From the NCBI GenBank assembly GCA_902475785.1, contig CABSAN010000004.1, forward strand, positions 20,943-84,942: a stretch of DNA of 64,000 nt, written 5' to 3'. This document shows, piece by piece, positions 49,848-58,927 of the stretch. The translations under genes and the position numbers were made by a program. The DNA comes from an uncultured Collinsella sp. Its GTDB lineage: Bacteria > Actinomycetota > Coriobacteriia > Coriobacteriales > Coriobacteriaceae. The first letter of the stretch is position 1; each line of letters begins with the position of its first letter. Under the pieces are notes generated by a model. That model was not told the origin of the DNA. It did no database searches and saw only the letters and a program-made list of their open reading frames with translations.

Positions 49848-50030
49848 ATGGCTGACACCATCAAGATCAAGCAGGTCCGCAGCACCAATGGTTGCAAGCA
49901 GGACCAGGTCCGTACTGTCCGTGCCCTCGGTCTCCACAGGATCCGCGAGGTTCGCGAGATTGCTGACAACGAGTCCGTCCGCGGCATGATCTTCAAGGTC
50001 AAGCACCTTGTCGAGATTGTAGAGGAGTAG
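49848..50030 (+). CDS. rpmD: 50S ribosomal protein L30
   Basis: This 60-residue protein is the usual bacterial L30. It shows IKIKQVRSTNGCKQDQVRTV and LGLHRIREVREIADNESVRG, followed by MIFKVKHLVEIVE. The ATG lies two bases after the rpsE stop; GGTAAGGAG inside the rpsE end supplies the ribosome binding site. Confidence 0.96.
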   Translation: MADTIKIKQVRSTNGCKQDQVRTVRALGLHRIREVREIADNESVRGMIFKVKHLVEIVEE

Positions 50031-50033
50031 CAA

Positions 50034-50483
50034 ATGCAGCTTCACGATCTTACTCCCGCGCCCGGTTCCACCAAGAACCGCAAGCGCGTTGGCCGTGGCA
50101 ATTCTTCGGGTCACGGCACCACTTCTGGCCGCGGCCAGAAGGGCCAGGGTTCCCGCTCTGGTGGCACCAAGGGTGCCGGCTTCGAGGGTGGCCAGACTCC
50201 GCTGGCTATGCGCCTGCCCAAGCTTCCGGGCTTCCGCAACCCCCGTCGTATCGAGTACACCGCTGTCAACGTCGAGCGTCTCGAGCGTAAGTTCGAGGAC
50301 GGCGCTGTGATCGACGGTGCCGCTCTTAAGGCCGCTCGCATCACCAAGAGCGAGTTCGAGCCCGTCAAGGTGCTCGGCAATGGTGAGCTCACCAAGAAGT
50401 TCACGGTCAAGGTCGACAAGGTCAGCGCCTCTGCGCAGGCCAAGATCGAGGCCGCCGGCGGAAAGGTCGAGCTGCCGTGCTAA
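50034..50483 (+). CDS. rplO: 50S ribosomal protein L15
   Basis: L15 is a late-assembling large-subunit protein. The 149-residue product begins MQLHDLTPAPGSTKNRKRVG and has the Gly-rich GRGNSSGHGTTSGRGQKGQG extension that threads into 23S rRNA, followed by FEGGQTPLAMRLPKLPGFRN. Its final seven bases overlap the GTG start of secY. Confidence 0.97.
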   Translation: MQLHDLTPAPGSTKNRKRVGRGNSSGHGTTSGRGQKGQGSRSGGTKGAGFEGGQTPLAMRLPKLPGFRNPRRIEYTAVNVERLERKFEDGAVIDGAALKAARITKSEFEPVKVLGNGELTKKFTVKVDKVSASAQAKIEAAGGKVELPC

Positions 50484-51763
50484 ATGGTCTTAAGAATGCT
50501 TTCCGCATCAAAGAACTGCGCGAAAAGATTCTTTTTACCATAGCTATGCTCGTCGTGTACCGCATTGGTGCGCACGTTCCTGTGCCCGGCATTCCCTTCC
50601 AGGGGATGCTGGGCCTTTTCTCGACCGGGAGCAACTCGGTCGCCGCAGGTGCTATGGCCCTCCTGAATCTTTTCTCTGGTGGCGCGTTGAGCTATGTCTC
50701 GGTGTTCTCTTTGGGCATCATGCCGTACATCACGAGCTCGATTATCCTCCAGATGCTCCAGGCCGTCGTGCCTTCCCTGCATGAGCTTGCCCGCGAGGGC
50801 GAGGTCGGTCAGACCAAGATTACGCAGTATTCGCGTTACCTCACCTTGGCTCTGGCTATCCTCAACTCCGTGGGTTACCTCTTCCTCTTTAAGAGCTTCG
50901 GCATTAGCTTCAACGGTGCCGGTGCTCCCGAGATCATCTTCGACCTCATGATCGTCGGTACGCTCACCGCGGGCGCCATGCTGATCATGTGGATTGGTGA
51001 GCTCATCACCCAGCGCGGTATCGGCAATGGCATGTCGCTGATCATCTTCGCGAACATCATGGCCGGTCTTCCGCAGGCGATTTTCTCCAGCACCGAGGGT
51101 AACGCAGGTGGCATCATCACCATGGTGATCATCTGCGCCATCATCTTGCTGGTCATCCCGCTGATCGTTTTCCTTGAGCGCGGCCAGCGCCGCATCCCGG
51201 TCTCCTACGCCAAGCGCGTCGTGGGCCGTCGCATGATGGGTGGCCAGACCACCTACCTGCCCATCAAGGTCAACACCGCGGGCGTCGTGCCGATCATCTT
51301 CGCTTCGGCGCTGCTGTACTTCCCGGCCCAGATTGCCGTGTTCTTCCCCGGCATCGGCTGGATTCAGGCAGTTGCCTCTGCGCTTTCGACCGGTTGGCTC
51401 AACTGGGTGCTTAATGTTGTCCTCATCGTGTTCTTCGCGTACTTCTACACCTCCATGGTGTTCAACCCCGATGACACGGCCGACAACCTTAAGAAGCAGG
51501 GCGGCTTTATTCCGGGCGTCCGTCCGGGCAGGGCTACCGCGGCCTACATCAAGAACGCGCTCAACAAGATCACGCTTCCCAGCGCTGTCTTCTTGGCGCT
51601 CATCGCCATCGTGCCTTCGATCATCTTCTCCTTTACGGGTAACCAGCTGATCCAGGCATTTGGCGGCACGTCCATCCTCATCATGGTCGGCGTCGTGCTC
51701 GACACGGTCGACAAGCTCGAAGGCCAGATCAAGATGTATGATTACGATGGATTCTTTAAATAG
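50477..51763 (+). CDS. secY: Preprotein translocase subunit SecY
   Basis: SecY is the membrane channel of the Sec export system. The 428-residue protein has ten predicted membrane helices, with the plug/helix region IGAHVPVPGIP, the signature GGALSYVSVFSLGIMPYITS and the cytoplasmic loop ERGQRRIPVSYAKRVVGRRM. It starts at GTG 50477, overlapping rplO by seven bases, with GGAAAGG upstream. The nearby ATG at 50484 is out of frame. Confidence 0.97.
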   Translation: MLNGLKNAFRIKELREKILFTIAMLVVYRIGAHVPVPGIPFQGMLGLFSTGSNSVAAGAMALLNLFSGGALSYVSVFSLGIMPYITSSIILQMLQAVVPSLHELAREGEVGQTKITQYSRYLTLALAILNSVGYLFLFKSFGISFNGAGAPEIIFDLMIVGTLTAGAMLIMWIGELITQRGIGNGMSLIIFANIMAGLPQAIFSSTEGNAGGIITMVIICAIILLVIPLIVFLERGQRRIPVSYAKRVVGRRMMGGQTTYLPIKVNTAGVVPIIFASALLYFPAQIAVFFPGIGWIQAVASALSTGWLNWVLNVVLIVFFAYFYTSMVFNPDDTADNLKKQGGFIPGVRPGRATAAYIKNALNKITLPSAVFLALIAIVPSIIFSFTGNQLIQAFGGTSILIMVGVVLDTVDKLEGQIKMYDYDGFFK

Positions 51764-51781
51764 GCTAGAGGAGGATTGCTC

Positions 51782-52408
51782 ATGAACCTCGTATTGCTCG
51801 GAGCTCCGGGTGCCGGTAAGGGCACCGTCGCACAGGAGCTCGTCGCCGAGTTCGGCGTCGCTCACATTTCCACGGGCGACCTGCTGCGTGCTGCCGTCAA
51901 GGGTGGCACCGAGCTTGGTATTCAGGCTAAGAAGTACATGGACGCCGGCGAGCTCGTTCCCGACCAGCTCGTGATCGACCTTGTCAAGGAGCGCCTTGCC
52001 GCCGATGACGCCCAGCAGGGTTTCATCCTCGATGGCTTCCCGCGCAACACCGCTCAGGCTGTGACGCTCGATTCCGAGCTCTCTGCCATGGGTCGCGAGA
52101 TTGACTGCGCCCTTCTGGTCGACGTGGCCCCCGAGGTCATCATCGACCGTCTGTCTTCTCGTCGCACCTGCCGCGCCTGCGGTTACACCGGCACCGCTGC
52201 CGATGCTACCTGCCCCAAGTGTGGTGGCGAGATGTATCAGCGCGACGACGACAAGCCCGAGACCATTAAGAACCGTCTCGACGTGTACGAGAAGTCCACG
52301 AGCCCGCTCGTCGACTACTATCGTGGCCAGGGTCTGCTCAAGTCGGTCAACGGTGACCAGGCTCGCGAGACCGTGTACGGGGATGTCAAAGAGGCTCTCG
52401 GTCTATGA
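51782..52408 (+). CDS. adk: Adenylate kinase
   Basis: Adenylate kinase interconverts ATP + AMP and two ADP. The 208-residue protein has the P-loop LLGAPGAGKGT, DGFPRNTAQA and a long LID with four Cys (CRACGYTG and CPKCGGEM), so it is the zinc-LID form. GAGGAGG lies eight bases before the ATG at 51782. Its end overlaps the start of map by four bases (ATGA). Confidence 0.97.
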   Translation: MNLVLLGAPGAGKGTVAQELVAEFGVAHISTGDLLRAAVKGGTELGIQAKKYMDAGELVPDQLVIDLVKERLAADDAQQGFILDGFPRNTAQAVTLDSELSAMGREIDCALLVDVAPEVIIDRLSSRRTCRACGYTGTAADATCPKCGGEMYQRDDDKPETIKNRLDVYEKSTSPLVDYYRGQGLLKSVNGDQARETVYGDVKEALGL

Positions 52409-53193
52409 TCAAGATTAAGTCTGCAACGCAAATCGAGCAGATGAAGAAGGCAGGAGCGCTATCTAAGATGGCGCTCCGCCACGTTGGAGCCATGGTTCGT
52501 CCTGGTGTTTCGACCTTTGAGCTTGATCAGCTTGCGGAGCAGATTATCCGCATGCATGGTGGCACCCCGGCCTTTAAGGGCTACGGCGGGTTCCCTGGTA
52601 CCATCTGTGCATCGATTAACGATGCCGTGGTGCACGGTATTCCCAACCCCGACATGATCCTTCGCGATGGCGATATCATCTCCATCGATACGGGAGCCGT
52701 TGTCGACGGTTGGGTCGGCGATAACGCTTGGACGTTTTTCGTCGGTACCCCCACGCCCGAGGCCAAGGCCCTGTGCGAGGTTACGCGCGATTGCCTTAAG
52801 GCTGCAATCGAGCAGGCTGTTCCCGGTAACCATATTGGGGACATTGGTTATGCCGTCCAGTCTCTCGCCGAGTCTCACGGCTATGGCGTGCTTCGCGATT
52901 ATGTGGGGCACGGTATTGGCCATGTGATGCACGAGGACCCCAACGTTCCAAATTACGGAAAGAAGGGGAGGGGCGTTCGTCTCCAGGCCGGTATGGTCAT
53001 TGCCATCGAGCCGATGGTCACGATGGGATCCAATCATGTGAGCACGGGCTCCGACGGTTGGATCGTCACGACCAACGACCACCTGCCTGCCGCGCACTAC
53101 GAGAACACCGTCGCTATCACCGATGACGGTCCGGTGATTCTCACCACCGACGCGCAAGGATCCTGGTGTTCGCTCCAGGGCGGAGAAATGTAA
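52405..53193 (+). CDS. map: Methionine aminopeptidase type I
   Basis: Removes the N-terminal Met from new proteins. The 262-residue enzyme keeps the five metal ligands in SIDTGAVVDGWVGDNAWTF (two Asp), YVGHGIGHVMHEDPNVPN (His), IAIEPMVTMGSN (Glu) and the final Glu in YENTVAITDDGP. It overlaps adk by four bases, so the two are translationally coupled, a standard arrangement. Confidence 0.97.
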   Translation: MIKIKSATQIEQMKKAGALSKMALRHVGAMVRPGVSTFELDQLAEQIIRMHGGTPAFKGYGGFPGTICASINDAVVHGIPNPDMILRDGDIISIDTGAVVDGWVGDNAWTFFVGTPTPEAKALCEVTRDCLKAAIEQAVPGNHIGDIGYAVQSLAESHGYGVLRDYVGHGIGHVMHEDPNVPNYGKKGRGVRLQAGMVIAIEPMVTMGSNHVSTGSDGWIVTTNDHLPAAHYENTVAITDDGPVILTTDAQGSWCSLQGGEM

Positions 53194-53229
53194 CAAGTTC
53201 CACGTAGTTGTGGAGCCATTACGAAGTTA

Positions 53230-53258
53230 TTACGATGCGTGCATACGTGTTGTAGAAT
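53230..53258 (+). promoter_or_regulatory. Possible promoter before infA
   Basis: TAGAAT (53253-53258) with TTACGA 18 bases upstream lies in an AT-richer 104-base gap between map and infA. The -35 match is weak. A start here would separate the infA-alpha genes from the spc block. Confidence 0.35.
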
Positions 53259-53297
53259 ACTCAATCGCTGTCGTTTTCTAGAGAAAGATGATTGCTT

Positions 53298-53516
53298 GTG
53301 AAGAAGGAAGACGCAATTGAGCTCGAGGGTACGGTAAAGGAACCGCTGCCCAACGCCATGTTTAAGGTTGAGCTCGAGAACGGTCATTCGGTTCTGTGCA
53401 ACATTTCTGGCAAGATCCGAATGAATTACATCCGTATTCTCCCCGGTGACAGGGTTGTCGTGGAGCTTTCCCCGTACGACCTGACCCGCGGCCGCATCAC
53501 CTATCGCTATAAATAG
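53298..53516 (+). CDS. infA: Translation initiation factor IF-1
   Basis: IF-1 is a small OB-fold factor that binds the A site of the 30S subunit. From the GTG at 53298 it is 72 residues, the exact family length, starting V/M-KKEDAIELEGTVKEPLPN and containing VLCNISGKIRMNYIRILPGD and SPYDLTRGRITYRYK. A TTG two codons earlier would also be possible but gives a longer-than-usual protein. Confidence 0.97.
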   Translation: MKKEDAIELEGTVKEPLPNAMFKVELENGHSVLCNISGKIRMNYIRILPGDRVVVELSPYDLTRGRITYRYK

Positions 53517-53666
53517 CGGCACGCATACACGCACTCCTTTTCCGACTGCAGGCTTAGCTCAACCTACGGTCGGATTGTGTGTGAAGACCAGCCATAGTTT
53601 TAAACGCCTGCGGCTGGGCGAGTAGATAGTAGGGAAGTAGTTTGAGCGCTACCGAAAGGAAGAACG

Positions 53667-53780
53667 ATGAAGGTACGTCCTTCGGTCAAGAAGATGTGCG
53701 ATAAGTGCAAAATCATTAGGCGCCATGGCAAGGTCCTCGTCATTTGCGAGAACCCCCGTCATAAGCAGCGTCAGGGTTAA
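53667..53780 (+). CDS. rpmJ: 50S ribosomal protein L36
   Basis: A 37-residue protein begins MKVRPSVKKMCDKCKIIRRH and ends CENPRHKQRQG. Cys11, Cys14, Cys27 and His32 form the zinc site of the usual L36. GAAAGGAAG lies before the ATG. The 150-base gap after infA includes a hairpin (CCGAC pairing with GTCGG near 53542-53573). The gene is 14 bases before rpsM. Confidence 0.95.
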   Translation: MKVRPSVKKMCDKCKIIRRHGKVLVICENPRHKQRQG

Positions 53781-53794
53781 GAGAGGAGACTACG

Positions 53795-54169
53795 TTGGCC
53801 CGTATTAATGGTGTCGACCTCCCGCGTGAGAAGCGCGTTGAGATCGGTCTGACCTACATTTACGGCATCGGCCGCACCACTGCGACGAAGATTTGCGTCG
53901 AGTGCAACGTTAACGTGGATACGCGCGTTAAGGACCTCACCGAGGATGAGGTTAACGCCATCCGCGATTATATCGACAAGAACCAGATCATGGTTGAGGG
54001 CGACCTCCGCCGTGAGCGCAACCAGAACGTCAAGCGCCTTATGGACATCGGCTGCAACCGCGGCCTTCGTCACCGCAAGGGCCTCCCGGTCCGCGGCCAG
54101 CGCACCCACACTAACGCTCGTACCCGCAAGGGCCCGAAGCGTCAGATCGGTGCTAAGAAGAAGAAATAA
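53795..54169 (+). CDS. rpsM: 30S ribosomal protein S13
   Basis: S13 contacts the P-site tRNA and the large subunit. The 124-residue protein starts with TTG (ARINGVDLPREKRVEIGLTY), has YGIGRTTATKIC and the closing RGQRTHTNARTRKGPKR tail. GAGAGGAG is upstream of the TTG. A rare TTG start in a highly expressed gene is supported by exact family alignment at this residue. Confidence 0.96.
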   Translation: MARINGVDLPREKRVEIGLTYIYGIGRTTATKICVECNVNVDTRVKDLTEDEVNAIRDYIDKNQIMVEGDLRRERNQNVKRLMDIGCNRGLRHRKGLPVRGQRTHTNARTRKGPKRQIGAKKKK

Positions 54170-54183
54170 GGAGCGCTAGATAG

Positions 54184-54588
54184 ATGGCTACTGCTAAGAA
54201 GAACGTTCGCGCTGCCCGTCTGAAGCGCGCGGACCGTAAGAACATTTCCGTGGGCCAGGCTCACATTCGTTCTACGTTCAACAACACGATCGTTTCGATC
54301 ACCGATCCCCAGGGCAACGTCATTTCCTGGAAGTCGGCTGGCCAGGTGGGCTTCAAGGGCTCCCGTAAGTCCACGCCGTTCGCTGCCCAGATGGCTGCCG
54401 AGGCTGCTGCCAAGCAGGCCATGGAGCACGGTATGAAGAAGGTTTCCGTCTTCGTCAAGGGCCCCGGCTCCGGTCGTGAGACCGCCATCCGCTCCCTCCA
54501 GGCTGCTGGCCTCGAGGTCTCGAGCATCCAGGACAAGACCCCCATCCCGCACAACGGCTGCCGCCCCAAGAAGCGTCGCCGCGTGTAA
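54184..54588 (+). CDS. rpsK: 30S ribosomal protein S11
   Basis: S11 forms the platform around the E site. The 134-residue protein has the segment GQAHIRSTFNNTIVSITDPQ, the motif GSRKSTPFAAQMAAEAAAKQ and the C-terminal TPIPHNGCRPKKRRRV. It is 14 bases after rpsM and 19 bases before rpsD. Confidence 0.97.
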   Translation: MATAKKNVRAARLKRADRKNISVGQAHIRSTFNNTIVSITDPQGNVISWKSAGQVGFKGSRKSTPFAAQMAAEAAAKQAMEHGMKKVSVFVKGPGSGRETAIRSLQAAGLEVSSIQDKTPIPHNGCRPKKRRRV

Positions 54589-54607
54589 CTGAAAGGATCG
54601 TATCAAT

Positions 54608-55204
54608 ATGGCAATCGACAGGACTCCTGTTCTTAAGCGCTGCCGTCAGCTCGGGATCGATCCCGCTGAGCTCGGTTACAGCAGCAAGAAGGAATCTATC
54701 CGTCAGCCCAAGCGCCGTCGCAAGGAATCTGAGTACGGCATGCAGCTGCGCGAGAAGCAGAAGGTCAAGTTCATCTATGGCGTTCTGGAGAAGCAGTTCC
54801 ACGGCTACTTCAACAAGGCCCGTAAGATGAACGGCGTCACCGGTGAGAACCTCATGATCATCCTTGAGTCTCGCCTCGACAACGTCGTCTTCCGTCTTGG
54901 CTTCGCCCGCACCCGCAAAGAGGCTCGTCAGTCCGTCCGTCACGGTCACTTCACCGTGAACGGCAAGCGCGTGGACATCCCGTCCTACCGCGTCAAGGCC
55001 GGCGACGTCGTCGCTGTCGGCGAGAAGTTCCGTGACCTCCTCCCCATCAAGGAGGCCCTGATTTCCTCCGAGCGTTTCGAGGTCCCTGGCTGGCTCGAGG
55101 TCGATATCGAGAAGCTGTCTGGTAACGTGCTCGCTCTGCCGACGCGTGAGCAGATCAGCGGTGATATCAACGAGCAGCTCATCGTCGAGCTCTACTCTAA
55201 GTAG
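54608..55204 (+). CDS. rpsD: 30S ribosomal protein S4 (zinc-free form)
   Basis: S4 is a primary assembly protein that also contacts mRNA entry. The 198-residue product has the S4 RNA-binding domain with LESRLDNVVFRLGFARTRKE and ARQSVRHGHFTVNGKRVDIP. The N-terminus (IDRTPVLKRCRQLGIDPAEL) has only one Cys, so it lacks the four-Cys zinc site of some S4 proteins. It is in the normal place between rpsK and rpoA. Confidence 0.96.
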   Translation: MAIDRTPVLKRCRQLGIDPAELGYSSKKESIRQPKRRRKESEYGMQLREKQKVKFIYGVLEKQFHGYFNKARKMNGVTGENLMIILESRLDNVVFRLGFARTRKEARQSVRHGHFTVNGKRVDIPSYRVKAGDVVAVGEKFRDLLPIKEALISSERFEVPGWLEVDIEKLSGNVLALPTREQISGDINEQLIVELYSK

Positions 55205-55236
55205 TCCATCCGGGCTGCTGAGGCTGGAGGTAATAC

Positions 55237-56178
55237 ATGTCAGAATTCATTAGGCCTCAGGTTCAGGTCGAAGAGATTAACGAGACGTCTGCTCGTGTCT
55301 CCGTTGAGCCGCTCGAGCGTGGCTACGGCGATACGCTGGGTAACTCCCTTCGTCGCGTTCTTCTGTCCTCGCTCGAGGGTGCCGCCGTCGAGGCTATTCA
55401 GATCGATGGTGCGCAGCACGAGTTCATGACCATCCCTAACATGGTCGAGGATGTCACCGACATCGTCCTGAATGTCAAGGGTCTTGTCTTCAGGGCTCTC
55501 GGCACGACCGACGAGGCGACCGCCACTATTTCTGTTGACGGCCCCTGCGAGGTCACCGGTGCGGACTTCTTTATTCCGTCCGAGTTTGAGCTGGTCAACC
55601 CCGAGCAGCACATCGCTACGCTCACCGAGGGTGGCCATCTCACCATGAGCATGCGCATCGGCTATGGCCGCGGCTATGTCTCTGGCGAGGCTAACAAGCG
55701 CGACAACGATCCCATCGGTGTGATCCACGTCGACTCGCTGTACTCGCCGGTGTCCCGTTGCGCCAAGCTCGTTGAGGCTTGCCGTGTCGGTCAGCACACC
55801 GACTACGACCGCCTTGTCCTCGAGATCGAGACCAACGGCTCCATCGCTCCGCGCGACGCCGTGGTCCAGGCTGCCAATATCATCAACCAGCATATGGCTG
55901 CCTTTATGAACCTTGCCGAGACCCCCGAGGTCGAGGAGGAGGCTTCGATCTTCGCTCCCGAGGTCACCAACGACAACGCCGAGCTGGACAAGCAGATCGA
56001 GGATCTGGACCTTTCCGTCCGTTCCTACAACTGCCTTAAGCGCGCCAGCATTCACTCGGTCCGTCAGCTCGTTGAGTTCTCGGAGAACGATCTGCTCAAC
56101 ATCCGTAACTTCGGTGTTAAGTCGATCGAGGAAGTGAAGGACAAGCTAGAGTCCATGGGCCTGAGCCTGAAGGCTTAA
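55237..56178 (+). CDS. rpoA: RNA polymerase alpha subunit
   Basis: The 313-residue alpha subunit assembles RNA polymerase and contacts promoters and activators. The N-terminal domain has ETSARVSVEPLERGYGDTLG and NSLRRVLLSSLEGAAV; the C-terminal domain after about residue 240 has LDLSVRSYNCLKRASIHSVR and the DNA-contact helix region NIRNFGVKSIEEVKDKLESM. GGAGG lies upstream of the ATG. Length and order are canonical. Confidence 0.98.
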   Translation: MSEFIRPQVQVEEINETSARVSVEPLERGYGDTLGNSLRRVLLSSLEGAAVEAIQIDGAQHEFMTIPNMVEDVTDIVLNVKGLVFRALGTTDEATATISVDGPCEVTGADFFIPSEFELVNPEQHIATLTEGGHLTMSMRIGYGRGYVSGEANKRDNDPIGVIHVDSLYSPVSRCAKLVEACRVGQHTDYDRLVLEIETNGSIAPRDAVVQAANIINQHMAAFMNLAETPEVEEEASIFAPEVTNDNAELDKQIEDLDLSVRSYNCLKRASIHSVRQLVEFSENDLLNIRNFGVKSIEEVKDKLESMGLSLKA

Positions 56179-56208
56179 TGCTTCGCATATTTGAGGAGAA
56201 ACTAGACC

Positions 56209-56676
56209 ATGCGTCACAACGTTAAGAAGGGCCTGAAGCTCGGCACCGATGCGAGCCACACCAAGGCCATGAAGAAGAGCCTTGCTAAGGCCCTCTTCGA
56301 GAACGACCGCATCAAGACCACCGAGACCCGCGCTAAGGCGCTGCGTTCGGTCGTCGATCCGATCATCACCTGGGCCAAGAAGGGCGACCTGCACTCTCGT
56401 CGTCTGGCCATCGCCAAGCTCGGCGATAAGCAGCTCGTTGCCGAGATCTTCGACAAGGCTGCTCAGGGCATGTGGCAGGACCGCAACGGCGGTTACACCC
56501 GCATCATGAAGCTCGGTAACCGCAAGGGCGACAACGCTCCCATCGTTATCATGGAGCTCGTCACCGAGCCTTGCACGCCTAAGGCCAAGAAGGCTGCTCC
56601 GGCCCCCAAGAAGGCCGCTGCTCCCAAGAAGCTCGAGGCCGTCGAGGAGGCTCCTGCTGAGGAGACCGCTGAGTAG
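56209..56676 (+). CDS. rplQ: 50S ribosomal protein L17
   Basis: L17 lies near the exit tunnel. The 155-residue protein has the core of about 120 residues (TKAMKKSLAKALFENDRIKT, then ETRAKALRSVVDPIITWAKK and RIMKLGNRKGDNAPIVIMEL) followed by a Lys/Ala/Pro- and Glu-rich tail common in Actinobacteria. It is the last gene of the alpha operon and is followed by a terminator. Confidence 0.97.
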   Translation: MRHNVKKGLKLGTDASHTKAMKKSLAKALFENDRIKTTETRAKALRSVVDPIITWAKKGDLHSRRLAIAKLGDKQLVAEIFDKAAQGMWQDRNGGYTRIMKLGNRKGDNAPIVIMELVTEPCTPKAKKAAPAPKKAAAPKKLEAVEEAPAEETAE

Positions 56677-56702
56677 ACAATCCGTCTGCATAGGCTATAT
56701 TC

Positions 56703-56733
56703 GAGGGGTACGTTCGCGTACCCCTCTTTTTTT
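56703..56733 (+). terminator. Intrinsic terminator after rplQ
   Basis: GAGGGGTACG (56703-56712), a TTCG tetraloop and CGTACCCCTC (56717-56726) form a perfect stem followed by seven T. It closes the right ribosomal protein block. Confidence 0.96.
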
Positions 56734-56768
56734 GTCGCAATACCGTTGATTGTTTGTTGGGAGCGTCC

Positions 56769-57593
56769 ATGACCGCGCCGTCTGATTTCAATTCGAACCC
56801 AGAGCTCGATGCTACGCTCGTATTCCGTGTTGCCTATGACGGCTCATCGTATAGCGGATTTGCCGAGCAACCGGGCCAGACGACCGTTGCGGGCGAGTTG
56901 CGCCGCGCTATCGAGACGCTGCTGCGTCGCCCGATCGATCTGACGTGTGCGGGGCGTACCGATGCCGGTGTGCATGCGGTGGCCCAGTACATTAGCGTGC
57001 CCGTAACGGACGCTGAGCTTGCTCTGACGCGCCGTAGGTGGCTGAGGGCTATGGATGCCCTGTTGCCCAAAGAAATCGCCATAAACGAGGTCTACAAGGC
57101 CCGTAAGGGCTTTTCTGCGCGCTTTGACGCGCGGTCCCGCACGTATACGTACCGCATTGCCGACCGCGATGCGCGCCCCGTGCTCTCGCGCGGTGCGGTG
57201 TGGTGGCATCGCTACCCCTTGGATGTCGATGCCATGGCTGCCGCGTGCCCTGCGCTCTTGGGCGAGCAGGACTTTAAGAGCTTTTGCAAGGTGGCGTCTG
57301 CCGTGGGCAAGCCCACGCACCGCTGCGTGATGCGTGCCGAGTTTGGCCACGAGGTCGCTTTTGGCGAGGATATCCTGACCTTCACCATCGAGGGCAATGC
57401 GTTTTTGCACTCGATGGTGCGTACCATTGTAGGAACGCTCGTGGAGATCGGCATGCATCGTCACGATCCCGAGTGGATGCGCGAGGTCATTGATGCCTGC
57501 GACCGTACCGCTGCGGGTCCCACGGCGCCTGCCTGCGGCCTTACGTTTATGGGTGTGGATTACGGCCCCGACGAGCTTGTCGTACTCGACTAG
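56769..57593 (+). CDS. truA: tRNA pseudouridine(38-40) synthase TruA
   Basis: TruA makes pseudouridine in the anticodon arm of tRNA. The 274-residue protein has VFRVAYDGSSYSGFAEQPGQ and the catalytic motif TCAGRTDAGVHAVAQYIS with the active Asp, then SARFDARSRTYTYRI and NAFLHSMVRTIVGTLVEIG. The ATG at 56769 has GGGAG seven bases upstream. truA after rplQ is a widely conserved order. Confidence 0.96.
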   Translation: MTAPSDFNSNPELDATLVFRVAYDGSSYSGFAEQPGQTTVAGELRRAIETLLRRPIDLTCAGRTDAGVHAVAQYISVPVTDAELALTRRRWLRAMDALLPKEIAINEVYKARKGFSARFDARSRTYTYRIADRDARPVLSRGAVWWHRYPLDVDAMAAACPALLGEQDFKSFCKVASAVGKPTHRCVMRAEFGHEVAFGEDILTFTIEGNAFLHSMVRTIVGTLVEIGMHRHDPEWMREVIDACDRTAAGPTAPACGLTFMGVDYGPDELVVLD

Positions 57594-57745
57594 GGGAGTG
57601 CTCGACGCGTCCGTACCTGGCACATACTATGTGTGAGCTGCGCGTGTGCAACATCTGTTCTTGGCGTGCAGCATGTTAGGTGACTCGTTGCTTTTATGGC
57701 TCGGGTGTACCATGAACGACAGTTTGATTTGGCGCTATCGAGAGG

Positions 57746-58795
57746 ATGGAAAACTTGGTTCGACGTTGTTCGCATCCGCGACTTTCGGTGATCCTTATTG
57801 TTGAGGGTTCGCCCAGCTATGCGATGCGTGCGCTCGAGAGCGTCCAGAACCAAGACCTCTATGATTTGCAGATTGTCATCGTATGCCGCGATGTTGCACC
57901 GGGTGTGCGCCATTCGCTCGAGGTTGCCGCCGGCAGAGATATTCACATCGATTTGATTGACGTCGAGGATTCGGCGCGCGGAGCATGTCTCAAGGCCGGT
58001 TTTGCCGCCTCGCGTGGATTGCAGATTGTTGCCATGAACGCCGACGAGTGGTTTGCCCCACAGTCCCTTTCCAAGATGGTCGACGTTGCGTGCGATGCTG
58101 CGGCAGACATGGTGATTCCCACGGCATCGCTCGACCGCTACGATGCTCATCGTGAGCGCCATTCGCGTGTACTGGATGCCACCTCTCTTGCGATCGATGA
58201 CCGTGCTTCATTGGCGGCCGGTCTGTCTCAAATGATTTCCGGCGGCCTGATTGCCCAGACTCCCGGTGTGATGTACAGCCGCTCGCTGTTCGAGACGTGT
58301 TTGTCGCGCGACCGTGCGTTTCGCTCGATTGGGTTTATGACATGCGCTCTTTCGCAGGCGCAATGCATATCCGGGTGCGGTGATGCCTGTTTCCATGCGG
58401 TGGCGCCACGGCTTACAGATGCTTTTGACCCCACATTGTTTGCCAAGCTTACCGATGACGCCCGGGCGCTCGACGAGCTTATTGATTCGCTGGCAGAGGC
58501 GAACGGTGACGCGCAGCTAAAGGTGGCGAGCCATATGTTTTACTTCGCCGGGCTGGTCGCCTGCATCGAAAATTTGTGCTTGAGCCCGCATGGGGTTTCT
58601 TCAATTGAGCGTTCCGCTCGTATGCGTGATATGCTCGAGGCATCTCGAACTCGTCAGATGGCTGCGGCACTCAAGGATAACCATCGTGGACTCGGCTTGT
58701 TGTTTGGACCGATTGCCAGTGCCAAACCTACGCGTTGCGTGATGTATACGCATCTGGCCGCTTTTTTTAACCGGACGGGCGTCAAAACTGCTTAA
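57746..58795 (+). CDS. Glycosyltransferase-2-like protein, function uncertain
   Basis: The 349-residue protein starts with a GT-A-like fold: HPRLSVILIVEGSPSYAMRA, then ALESVQNQDLYDLQIVIVCR and AASRGLQIVAMNADEWFAPQ, where NADEW may stand for the metal-binding D-x-D. The C-terminal half is helical and not recognised. No membrane segment is clear. The ATG at 57746 has its GAGAGG only three bases away; a TTG at 57758 would have better spacing, so the start is unsure. It could be a diverged or inactive glycosyltransferase. Confidence 0.65.
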   Translation: MENLVRRCSHPRLSVILIVEGSPSYAMRALESVQNQDLYDLQIVIVCRDVAPGVRHSLEVAAGRDIHIDLIDVEDSARGACLKAGFAASRGLQIVAMNADEWFAPQSLSKMVDVACDAAADMVIPTASLDRYDAHRERHSRVLDATSLAIDDRASLAAGLSQMISGGLIAQTPGVMYSRSLFETCLSRDRAFRSIGFMTCALSQAQCISGCGDACFHAVAPRLTDAFDPTLFAKLTDDARALDELIDSLAEANGDAQLKVASHMFYFAGLVACIENLCLSPHGVSSIERSARMRDMLEASRTRQMAAALKDNHRGLGLLFGPIASAKPTRCVMYTHLAAFFNRTGVKTA

Positions 58796-58927
58796 GACGG
58801 CTATTTTCGAAACAATCTTGCATGGAATTGTTTCGAAATGCGTTCTTATTCACAAATACCCTCAAATAGCGCTAAACTATTCAATTACTGATTGATTGTC
58901 TCCGCCATCTATGGAGTGAGGTTTAGT